In this document: piece after piece, positions 43,884 to 54,151 of the stretch
Position numbering within the stretch: the first letter of the stretch is position 1
How the letters are laid out: each line of letters opens with the position of its first letter
Source of the DNA: Elymus sibiricus
Lineage: Eukaryota > Streptophyta > Magnoliopsida > Poales > Poaceae
NCBI GenBank assembly: GCA_039707655.1
Contig: CM077670.1
Span: forward strand, 149,028,001 to 149,092,000
Direction of reading: 5' to 3'
DNA length: 64,000 nt
Notes under the pieces: generated by a model
What the model was told of the DNA's origin: nothing
What the model saw: the letters and a program-made list of their open reading frames with translations, nothing else
Database searches by the model: none
Position numbers and translations under genes: made by a program

Positions 43884-46383
43884 TGAAAGCGCAGGATAAC
43901 TCCCAGAGGGGGGTGAATGGGAGATTTTTAGAAATTCGTCAAACTCCGAGGACTTTGACGAAGATTAGAGTTAAGAAATAGAAATGGGAATGAAACTAAA
44001 TCATCAAAGAGACAGAAAGCATGCATACGAGATACATACAAGTGAAGAACATGTAATCATACAAGCATACAAGCATGAGGAAGATGAACTGAGGAAATGA
44101 AACATAACATGATGAAATACTTCAGTTCAAATTCTTCAGGAAGGTAGGACATAAGTTCTCCAGCAATGGAATAGCGTAAAGTTAAAGGGTGAGCAATTTG
44201 AAACCAGGTAGGCTTGGTGAAGACTCAGCAATTTGGTAGACCAGTTCCAGTTGCTGTATCAACTGTACGTCTGGTTGAGGCGGCTGAGTTTTACCTCAGA
44301 GGACACTTAGTCCTCACCGTATTCCTCTTGAGCTAAGGTCACTTAGTCCTCGCCCAATCACTCATGGTAAGTCTTCAAGTTAGACCTGCAAAACCTTCAC
44401 AGACTTGTTCACCGACACGCCACAATTACTTTTGGGTGATCAGAACATGACGCCTAACCGTCTGGAAGAATGACAATCTTCAAAGGTAATAGGTGTCGGA
44501 TCACACAGATCAACTTCTTCAGTGATGCTGAATCACTTTGGCTCTGGTTGGGTTTTTCCTCACTTGGGTTCTCACAAAGTCGTCAGAGGAAGGGTTGCTC
44601 TCAAATGACAATTGTCAAGTTCTCTCTAGAGAAGCCAACCAACAAGTGGTTGTGGGGGCGGCTATTTATAGCCAGGAGGCAACCCGACATGAAATGCCAT
44701 GAATGCCCCTTCGGATATGACCGTTGTCAGGACAAGAATCCACTCGACAGCTGGCACGCGGCGCAGTAACGGTCAGAAAATTGAACTCTCAATTTTGTCG
44801 AGCCACTCAATTTCCTCGCGATAGGAAGATCGCACTGGCGAAATCCTAACTCCTCAGCCTAACCTAATTCATCAATGACCAGATGAACTGCATCACTGTC
44901 ACTGGCAAATTCGTCAGCTGTTCCGGAGATTTCCAAAGGCTTCACTCGAAGTGGTAGTAGAGTGTATAGGTTGGAGCATCACTTTGAAATGTGATATGTA
45001 TATCACCTAGACCCCGTTTAATAGTATGGTTTTTCCTATGACTCAAATAAGAAGAAAAGAAACTATGAAAACAAAGTCTTGAAGCTCCAAAGTCTTCACA
45101 TCAAATTCTTCATAGGCCGCACCAAATTCTTCAGTCGAAGAAATATATTTTTAGGGGTCGACTTCCGTGGGTTAAACCAAGTCTTCAGGGACTATTTCAC
45201 CTATGTACACTCACGAACACATTAGTCCCTTAACCTATTTGTCTTCAGTACTCCAAAACCACTAAGGGGGAACTTGATGCACTTACAATCTCCCACTTTT
45301 TGGTGATTGATGACAAATTGGTTAAGTTTTCAACGGGGATAAACAATGGAAGTGTAAGAACAATGTATGAAGAAATTGGTTACATGATACAGAGGAACTC
45401 CCCAGGAAGATGAGCATATGATGAATTTGCGTTGGATTGCAAATGCACATGGCAGGTTGAAATTGTGGAGATCTCCCCCTATATCTTGGAATCCAATCAT
45501 GCATGATCATAAGATATTGAAGAATTTGAATGCATGATGAAAATTGGTGTTTGACGAACGACAACATGTATGAGCATATATCATTGAGGATCAGATCATA
45601 TCAAAGCATGCAGATAAAACATAGCAAAAAAGTCAGACCACCAACAGTTTTTAAGTTACATCTCATCGCAGAGCACATCAAATGAAAGATCAAGAGTTGC
45701 AACTTAGCAAAAATAGCCCAATATAAGACCCGCTTGAAGACTAACTCTCAAATTTCTCCCCCTTTGTCATCAAATGACCAAAAGGAGCTGAGGACTAACG
45801 TCCCTGCAGAATGTCATCTTGACGAATTCGGAGGAGCGCCAGCGTTGTTGTCGGGGTTGCGCTGTGAAGGAGGGCCTGCTGCAGTATCATCAACATGTTC
45901 ATTTTCGTCAGTGGAGCGTGAAGGAGACACTGAGCTTGGGACCATCTGAGGAACTTGGACTTGTTTGAACTTCTTCTTGGGCGGAATCGACCAATCGAAG
46001 TCTTGCTTGAATTCCATTTGCTCAAGTTCTTCAGGGGTCTTGAGATGTGATAAAATGGCCCAACTTCTGTCAAATATTTCATGGGCATAGTAACGATTCT
46101 TGCATGCTGAGTTCTGTGTCACTGTCATGTTTGCGAGAATGGCTGCAAGCTGACGCTTAACCCAGTTGTGGTTGCGGTCCACCTTCTGATGCAAAATGAT
46201 GAGAAGCTCACAATCAGTCATGACCCGGGGAGCTTCAGCTTGACGAGGTTGCCTTGAGGCATTTGCTGCTATGTCTTGGCTGGAGGTGTCATAGCCAGTG
46301 GACTGAGAGGCTGGTTGACGAAATTGTCTATCAAGGGGACGAAATCCTTCATCAATAATAGCTTTGCCCTCTCCCCCCTCATC
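43884..46383 (-). mobile_element. 3' end of a second Sirevirus-like Copia element, truncated
   Basis: The LTR is 43884-45287 (1404 bp; TGAAAGC...TTACA on the plus strand), followed on the right by a polypurine-like tract (minus: AAAAAGTGGGAGAT) and internal sequence with an env-position ORF. The match stops near 46383, so gag, pol and the 5' LTR are gone. Confidence 0.75.
45814..46383 (-). pseudogene. C-terminal part of an env-position ORF
   Basis: Minus-strand frame with HNWVKRQLAAILANMTVTQN, FDRSWAILSHLKTPEELEQM and an acidic Ser/Pro tail. It lies just upstream of the 3' LTR, as in the nested element at 21082-23034, but is not obviously the same protein. Upstream codons to 46578 belong to the flanking duplicated locus, not to this ORF. 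Function unknown. Confidence 0.5.
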
Positions 46384-47960
46384 TATCTCTTCCAGTAGTA
46401 GTACTCCATGGCGCGATCCATCGACATGCGGGAGGGGAAGTTTGCGTATACTCGCTTTGCGATGAGCGGCATGCCGAGCAACTGTGTGGGGTGAGATGCG
46501 AACACAACAGACGTGATGTATATAAACGTTAGTTTTGCTCCATGGCATGATCCATCGACAAGAAATGTTGGTTTCCAAAAGAACAATGTAGTATACTGTA
46601 ATGCATGAGGGAGAAGCGGATTCAACGAAGAGTGATGGTTGCTTCGTCCGTCCAACTTCCTGCCGGGTCTATGTGATTTGACGACTCATTGGTAATTATT
46701 ACTGCAGCGGTACGACCGTCGTGATTGTCAGTTGTAGTACTACACTCTACTTTGGTGCATGGCACGTGGACCCGGATGCTGGATGTCCCACGTTTCGGCA
46801 AAAGGAGGTAGAATGATTTTGGAGCCAGGAACCGCGCCGTAGAGCATGTGCACTCTTTTTTTCTTTTGTGATAAAACTAACTTTATCCACTCTTACACTG
46901 GAGGAGTGCGAAACACGGCAGCCCAGTGAGTAGTACATGGCCCACCTCACACTATCACCATATTCCTTGGACACCATGCGGCACCTAGCTCTTTAGTAGT
47001 AGTAGGAGTACTACATACTGCTATAATTTCTCAGCGAGATAAAATTGTACTTACAATGCTATGAAGCTTTCAGCTTTTGTTTCATGTATTTTGCCTCCAT
47101 GGTTGCCCCGTTAAAACATTCCATCAAATACAAAGGAAACTAACATGCATGCTGATGCATCTCAATGATTCACAGATCATAGCCAATATTTACTTCACAG
47201 CTAAAGACAAAAGTTGTGAGAAGGTGTAAAAATAAAGAACAAAACGATCGATGCAGTCCCTAGGCCTTGAACCCTAAACCCTAAACATGCTTTAATTTCC
47301 TGGCAAGGTTGAAACTTCCGAAGGAAAGAAGTTTGGAACCCATGGACCATCCGATGATTTTGTGCACTTCCACTAAAATCGAGCTGAGCATCCCTGTTGG
47401 CAAAGATATTGAAGAAGTGTGATTAGAATAATAGTAGTGGCACTAGTTGATGAGACATAAACTTATCACAAATAGAAGCCGGTAGAGCAACGTGCGGGGC
47501 AAAGAAGTAGAGAAAGATCCGAATGGAGCGACGTGGGGAGCTGGGGCAGTGGAGGAAGCCGGCCCGAAAGGAAGTTGTATCTAAGGGATGTCGGGATGTA
47601 GCTAGGAGGGCGGTGGGTGGCGGCATCAGCCCATACCGCAGCAGTGAGCAAGGGGCGAAGGCTACCGCGCTGGAGCTTTGTGAGAGAGAACGGTCGGGAC
47701 CCCTGATCGGGACACGCCCACAGTGGGTTTTCTCCCTCGCCGCTGGCGACCGCGTCTACGCAAAACATCCACCACTTCCCCCGACGGACGGGATCCGGCC
47801 GGATAGGTGAACAGCGGTGTGGCCACCGTCGTTTTGTGTGAGAGTGTGTGAAGAGAGCAACCCCAGCAAGCAAGCATGTAGCTTAGGATCCTGGCTATAT
47901 TATGTATATATAGTGGAGCGATTTTCCTTTTCTATCCATATCAACCTTTTTATATTGCGT
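46384..47960. repeat. Duplicated locus, copy 1
   Basis: Shares blocks with 49190-51420: GCACGTGGACCCGGATGCTGG (46765), the GGAACCGC...GTGCACTC block (about 46830), CTATGAAGCTTTCAGCTTTTG (47060), CATCTCAATGATTCACAGATCA (47158), CACAAATAGAAGCCGG (47467) and the minus-strand ORF start. It lacks the MITE. Confidence 0.75.
47466..47873 (-). CDS. Hypothetical first exon, paralogue 1
   Basis: A minus-strand frame from ATG 47873 starts MLAGVALFTHSHTK and has its counterpart at 50934-51335. The alternative frame from ATG 47877 starts MLACWGCSLHTLSHKT, which matches the paralogue better, so this copy probably carries a small frame-changing indel or the conservation is at DNA level. A TATA-like CTATATATAC on the minus strand lies near 47912. 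No domain is recognised. It may be a 5' exon or leader of a gene whose remainder is lost. Confidence 0.35.
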   Translation of the reverse strand: MLAGVALFTHSHTKRRWPHRCSPIRPDPVRRGKWWMFCVDAVASGEGENPLWACPDQGSRPFSLTKLQRGSLRPLLTAAVWADAATHRPPSYIPTSLRYNFLSGRLPPLPQLPTSLHSDLSLLLCPARCSTGFYL

Positions 47961-47979
47961 ATGTGCCATTGAAGAGAGA

Positions 47980-48165
47980 AATGATGGTTCCTTCGTCAGA
48001 GCAACTTACTGTGTGATTTGACTGCTCATTAGGCATTATTACTGCGTCCCCTGCTGGTACTCCACCTACGTGTGTGACCGTTCCTGAGTCTCACTTGTAC
48101 TCCCAAGTACTTATCTCTAATTTCTTGCATGACATGTGGACCCGGATGCTGGATGTCCCACGTGT
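47980..48165 (+). repeat. Partial third copy of the duplicated block
   Basis: ATGGTTCCTTCGTCAGAGCA through GGACCCGGATGCTGGATGTC repeats the block seen at 46625-46785 and 49805-49960. Confidence 0.65.
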
Positions 48166-48920
48166 CGGCGAAAGGAAGAAGAACAAGTTCCGACGACCGA
48201 GAAGTAGTATTTCCATGCAAACGGATCTTACGATTCATGAGCTGTTTGTTATGCTATCGACCAAAATACCCCTGCATGCAGGTTTGTCTCACTCCCATGT
48301 GCCCTACCTGCTCTAACATCCATCATTTCAGCAAGGGGTAATGCCGTCTAAAACTTCGTCCACGCAGTACATTATGAAATATGAACATGTGAAGACTACA
48401 ACCCTCATGCATGCATGCAGCAGTCACACGTACATATACACACAAAAATGCACGCGACGCCCTAATGCATGCATGAAGCAATCAAACGTACACATGCACG
48501 CACGCATGCATGTGTATAGCACATGATGCAACACACATGCTCACGCTCAACTGCTCAGCCTACACGTGCATGCGCACACATACATAGCCAGGGTGGTTCC
48601 CACACAAGGGTTGAGCTCCTGTCACGCCTGTGTAAAATTTTGTTTAACTTATTTCTTTCCTCTGCCAACTAACAGGTCGGACCTACAGTCCATGTGTCAA
48701 TTTAACCAGTCAACAAAGTGCTACGTCGTAGACTATTTGAACGGTCAACACAGTGCAATACGGTGCTCTACGGTGAGCTAGTGACCGTATAAACGCTGCA
48801 AAATGTATATATTGACCGTAATGAGCGTATTATGAAGTCCAGTGGCTGCCATTAAGCCATATTAACCGGAAAGGAGGCAGTATGGACTACTACTGGACTA
48901 GCAGTAGTACTAGTACTACA
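48166..48920. other. Spacer, no gene seen
   Basis: Contains repeated CATGCATGC and CACACGTAC words. No domain is recognised in the short open frames. Confidence 0.4.
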
Positions 48921-49150
48921 CTACGCCCTCTCCCTCTCCCACACGTGCGGTGGCTCGTAGGATGAGGAGAACGAGGAGAAGCTTGCTTACTACGCCCTCT
49001 CCCTCCCCCACACGTGTAGTGGCTCGCAGGACGAGGAGAAGGAGGAGAAGCTTACTTACTATGCCCTCTCCCTCTCCCACACGCGCGGTGGCTCACAGGA
49101 CAAGGAGAAGCTTTTGACTACTGCGCGCTCTCCTCGCCTACGCGGTGGAC
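48921..49150 (+). repeat. 69-bp tandem repeat with G-box cores
   Basis: Units start CTACGCCCTCTCCC at 48921, 48990 and 49059, with a shorter fourth at 49118. Each has CCACACGTG or a variant, then GTGGCTC, AGGA and GGAGAAGCTT. Two units keep a perfect CACGTG. Confidence 0.85.
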
Positions 49151-49411
49151 GTGCAATAGTTCATTCGGTGTCAGATTGCCAGAAGCATACACTGTAGTAC
49201 CATAATTGTTCAACTTCATGAAGAGGCGAAGAGCCAACCGCAAGGTTTAATAGTACGAGTAGTACAGTATACAGGTACCCTAGGAACCGCACGGTGGAGC
49301 GTCTGCACTCTTATTTTATTTTAATCTGTGATAAAGCAATCTTCTACTACTAGTACGCATTTACTTCGGAGTAGTGCAGAAAACGGCAGCCTAGTGAAGT
49401 ATTACTCCTCA

Positions 49412-49690
49412 GACTAGCCATAGTGGGCGTAACTTCAAGAGTAACATCGGGTCCAACACAGCAAATTTGCTTATGTGGCAATGAGTTAATGAGGAGAGAG
49501 GTAAATTGAGTAACTTAGCTAGTTACTGTAACACCACATATCCCAATACAATATGAGTCTATGAACTAATAAATGAAGCTTTGCATGACACCACACATAG
49601 TATGTTACTACGCACTATGGAGGTACTAGTAACATAGCCTAGGGTAGCGTCTATGTTACTAGTGCAAGTTACTCTCTACTATGGCTAGTC
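49412..49690. mobile_element. Tourist/PIF-Harbinger-like MITE, 279 bp
   Basis: The perfect 13-bp terminal inverted repeat GACTAGCCATAGT is flanked by the 3-bp target duplication TCA (49409-49411 and 49691-49693). The duplicated locus has the unoccupied site CCTCACACTATCACC at 46945-46959. The internal part is non-coding. Confidence 0.9.
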
Positions 49691-50933
49691 TCACACTATC
49701 ACCATAATATTTCTTGGCCTCCGTGTGACACCTAGCCCGTCTGTGTTCTCCTTAGTATTATAGTTGCTCCTAGTAGTAGGAGCAGATTCAAAGAAGACTG
49801 AATTGATGGTTGCTTTGTCCGAGCAACTTACTGTGGGAAAGGTAGGGCTTATGATTTGACTACTCATTAGTATATTACTGCGGCGAAACGATCGGGCTAG
49901 AGTCTCCCTTGTGGTTGTGCACTCTAATTTGGTGCATAGCACGTGGACCCGGATGCTGGAGTAGTAGAATAGCTTCTGGAAATGCTATCAAGCTTTCAGC
50001 ATTTGTTTGCATAATATATGTACATATAATTTTTGAGTGACATGAAATTGTACAACGCTATGAAGCTTTCAGCTTTTGTTTCATGTGTCTTGCAAGCTGG
50101 AAGGTTGTCTCATTACAACATTCCAACAAATGCAAAGGAAACTAACATCCATGCTCTTTCGCAAAAAAAAAATCTAACTTCCTTGCAAATGCATCTCAAT
50201 GATTCGCAGATCAGAGCCAATATTTACATCACAACTGAAGACAAAGTTGTGAGAAGGTGTACAAATAAATAAAAAGTAAAAAATGATCGATGCTCTCCAT
50301 AGGAATGCTTTCATTTCCTGGCGACGATATTCATTGGTTGGCAGCTACTTTCCCACAGCTCTGTCAAAATCAACATGACATGTTGGAAAAGAAGGAGCTG
50401 TCAGAAGCATGGAACATTCCAATCATTTTGTGTAGTTCCACTAAAATAGAGCTGAGCGTCCTTGTTAGCAAAGATATTGAGTAAGTCTGATTACAATAAT
50501 AGTGGCACTGTTGATGAAACAATAAACACACAAATAGAAGCCGGTCACCTTCTCTTGAGACTAACTACTTGTTGGAGAAGATTAGGCTGAGAGTTGGATG
50601 AGGAGGATAGGAACTCCAAACTCCCTTTATGCAGTCCCATTGAAATGTAGAAATATTGCCAGTGTGACATTTTAGTAGAACTGCACAAAACATTCTTAAG
50701 GAAAAAGTGCTTTTTGCAGTTCACCAAAAGGTCGCAATAGCAACGAGGTGAAATGGATATCCCTATTTGCAAAAAGAGGTAGAAAGGAAACAATTGCTGG
50801 CCAATGACAGTTGATGACACATACGCCGACAAAAAGAAGCATATTCATTGTATTAAGGGAAAGATAACAGCACAGTGGTTTCTCTCAAATGGTGTGAGGA
50901 TGAGATTGCAAAATGGAAATTACGCCGGCCGAG

Positions 50934-51335
50934 CTAGTACATTTTTGGCAAAGAACTAGAGAAGATCCACATGCAGTGACGTGGGAAGTTGGGCAGTGGA
51001 GCAAGGCCGGTTCCAGAGGAAGCTGTACGTGATGGTCGTCGGGATGTAAGTAGGAGGGCGACAGCGGGCGTGATCTGCTGCGGCAGCGAGCAAGGGTCGA
51101 AGGCCCTACCGCACCGGAGCTTGGTAGGAGAGAACGGCGGGTACCACAGATCGGGACACGCCGGCAGAGGGTTTCCTGCCTCGACGTCGACGAACGGAGC
51201 AACGCTGCACATCCTCCCTTTCCGCCGGCGGACGGGATCCGGCTGGATCAGTGACCAGTGGTTAGAGAGAGAGAGATTGGCCACCGCCGTCTTGTGTGAG
51301 AGAGTGTGAAGAGACGAACCCCAGCAAGCAAGCAT
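50934..51335 (-). CDS. Hypothetical first exon, paralogue 2
   Basis: A minus-strand frame of 133 residues starting MLACWGSSLHTLSHKTAVA with a basic, Ser/Pro-rich body and no known domain. A TATA-like ACAAATATAG lies just upstream (plus about 51345). Its DNA and the start of its protein are shared with 47466-47877. Because composition could explain an open frame of this length, coding is uncertain. Confidence 0.4.
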   Translation of the reverse strand: MLACWGSSLHTLSHKTAVANLSLSNHWSLIQPDPVRRRKGRMCSVAPFVDVEAGNPLPACPDLWYPPFSPTKLRCGRAFDPCSLPQQITPAVALLLTSRRPSRTASSGTGLAPLPNFPRHCMWIFSSSLPKMY

Positions 51336-51639
51336 TGAGGCTCCTGCCTATATTTGTACTAGTGTAGTGGAGAGGTTTTTGTTTTTCTCTCCATACAATC
51401 GTTTTATATTTTGTACGTGCCATTGAGGAATAAACCTTTATTTAAAAATAACGCGCCAATGCATCAAGTCTTCGTTCACGCGTGGTACATGACCCTCCAT
51501 CAAGTGAACAACTGACACGCGCCAAATTATCACATGGGCTGCCTTTTCATACATAAATGAGCTCCACCTTGTACCCGCGCGGGTGTGGTTGGGAACGAGA
51601 CGTGAGTACGTGCGTCATGTGTGCACCTCTTCTCTTCGT

Positions 51640-52985
51640 GCATGTACCCACCTACGTGGGTGTGTGAGAGAGAGATACAAACCTAGAGAGAGATGGTGAG
51701 TGCGTTCGTGAGTTTTTTTTGGGGGATGATTTCGTAAGTGTATTTGTGTGCGTGAGAGGTAGACAGGGAATATGAGTCGATGATATCTCAAAAAAATGTA
51801 ACATATGCAATGTGTGTGAAATGGAGGCCTAGATATAAAATATATAGAGGGGGCGATCCACGAGAAGAGAGGGGAGGGATCATCGGCATGAGATATCGAT
51901 AGAATTGAAGAGAGGGGTGAAGGTGTATGGGTGCGAGATTGATAAAGAGAGCCAGCGAAATTGTGTGTGCGCACGTCAAAGATATAGGGTGGCTGGCCTA
52001 CTGGAACGTGAGAGGGAACATGTGCAGTTTGTGTGTGGCAGGGAGATCTAACTAGAGCATTCGACTATCGGTGTGTGTGTGGGGGGGGGGGGGCAGAGAC
52101 CTAACTAGAGAGTTAGATTGACAGGTATATATGTGGAGAAGGAGAGACCTAGCTATGTATTGAGGGAGATCGATCGGCATCCATACATATGTGTAGGGGA
52201 GGAATAAGGTTGGGAGAGAGACAGAGCTAGAGTGCCGGAGGGGTGGTGGTGGAGTTGCTTCTCGGAGATGGTGGGAGAGGCCTACTAGACAAACGGAGGG
52301 TACGACTACAATATCAATAAGAGAGGGGATGTGTGTTTGTGTGTGCGCGTGCATGTGAGAGACGAGTCGGGAGGCATGCATGGATGATGGGGGGGGGCGA
52401 TATGTCTGTGGTAAGCAGACCTAACTAGATAGGTAGAGCAATCGTCATGAGTCAGGGAAAGGGAGAGACTTATCTAGTGAGGTAGATCGGTCGGTGCATG
52501 GTGAAAAAGAGTTATAGTCGACCTAGCTATATGTACAGTGGGAGATCGATCGGTATACATGCATGTGTTAGAGGCAAATAAGGCCCGTAGAGACGGATAG
52601 AGAGAGAGAGGGATGCGGCTAGGAGGTGGTGTGATAGGCCTACTATATAGAGATGGAGGACTGTGCGAGTGCGAGATCGATGGAGAGGGGTGAGAGTGTG
52701 CATATGTGTGTGACCGTATGAGAGATAGGGGGCATGGACGGTGAGAGGAGAAGAGGGAAAGTGTGTGTATGTGGTAGACAGACCTGGCTAGAGAGGTATA
52801 TCGATTGGTGTGTGCCGGAAAGAAGGAGCTGGGGAGACCTATAGAGACCGTGGGTGAATGACCTGAAGAAAAATAACGAATGTGCGTGACAGAGAGAATG
52901 CTGAGGGAGGGGGAGAGCAAGGAGGGCGTGTGCATGCACGAGAGAAATTTAGTGCTAGCTACAAAGAGAAGAGGATTGTGTGGGT
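51640..52985 (+). repeat. GA/GT-rich degenerate tandem array, ~370-bp period
   Basis: Landmarks recur about 360-380 bp apart: GAGATCGATCGG (52166, 52543), GGCCTACTA (52280, 52638), GAGAGACGAGTCGGGAGGCATG versus GAGAGATAGGGGGCATGG (52357, 52718) and AGCAGACCTAACTAG versus GACAGACCTGGCTAG (52416, 52778). Long minus-strand open frames here are compositional shadows. Confidence 0.65.
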
Positions 52986-54151
52986 GTAAAAGTCTAACAG
53001 AGATCATAATTCATTACAAAAGTGGATTCAGATATTTGAATAAGAGATCATAGTGTTTTAAACCCATGCATGCATGAATATAATGGTGATACACATGGTG
53101 TGGTTATGAACATGTTATACTATATATATTATATATATATATATATATATTGAACAATCCCACATTTATTTGAATTTGTGATAATGTCTGGCTTTTGTAG
53201 CTCACAACTAAGTACTTGTAGGCATAGGAGGCGGGGCACTATACATTGTGCGATAAACACATTATACATATGAAACATGGTTTATATTATGAAAATCTAG
53301 CTAGAGCTTGAAATGTACTATTATTTGAAATCAGCATAAAGTGGATTTAAAAATTTGAATTCGAGTTCATATAGTACACATAGTTCATATGTATCTTGAC
53401 AGTAATCATGTGGTGTGTTGTGAAGATAATATACAGATGATGGTTTAACTTGATAACAATCATGATTGTAGATTCTTATTCAACTAGTGAAACGAAATTC
53501 CAATTAAGTTCATATTGCAGCGGTAGTATATACATTTGGAATGCACTAAAATGTTCATTTGAGTAGGTTACATGCATTATGCACCTAGCGAAATATTTTA
53601 ATTGAACATAATATGGATTCAAAGTTTTGAATGACATTTGTAGTAATTCATATAGTAAAATGGGACAAGACCCTCTCTTGTGTGGTGCGAATTGATTTTT
53701 TTTTGTTTTTTTGGTTGAGGGAAGTGCGAATTGATAAGGTACCGTACACGTTAGCCTTGTCCCAAAATTTCAACCCGCACCTTATTATGCCGAAATTTCA
53801 AGATATCTCTTTGTCAGTTTGTGCTCCGAAAACTCCCTCCTTTTCAACCCATGCCTTGCTATCCCGAAATTACAATGCGCACGAAAACTCCCTCCTCCTG
53901 CGAAATCCTGACACGCGAAATCCCTGTTCTACCCCTGGGCGGAAAGAGGCGCTAGTTCAAATTGGTGGGGGTACTTTTGTAACTTACCCTACATTTCGAA
54001 CAAGCGCGTCCCTAAGTCATGGTTCTCCCCTCCCATCCCTTCTTTTCCCCATTCGAAAACAGAGGCCGCCAAAACCGCTCTCCACCAGCCGCGAAACACC
54101 ACCCTCCTCCGTCTGCCCCCCCATCGCCGCCTAGCCGGAGCCTCTTCCCCG
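52986..54151. other. AT-rich spacer and possible promoter
   Basis: 52986-53640 is AT-rich with a (TA)n tract (53125-53150) and no gene. 53700-54150 becomes GC-rich and probably holds the leader of the following gene, with the repeated phrases CGAAATTTCAA and CGAAAACTCCCTCCT. No CACTA 5' terminus was found here. Confidence 0.45.

Larger units (their letters stand above)
49190..51420. repeat. Duplicated locus, copy 2
   Basis: Copy 2 of the blocks listed for 46384-47960, with a different block order on the left and a MITE at 49412-49690. It carries the better-preserved minus-strand ORF at its right end. Confidence 0.7.

Noticed and set aside
51615..53007. Minus-strand Ser/His/Pro-rich frames in the GA-rich array
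   Set aside because: Absence of stops is explained by the purine/pyrimidine strand bias of the tandem array.
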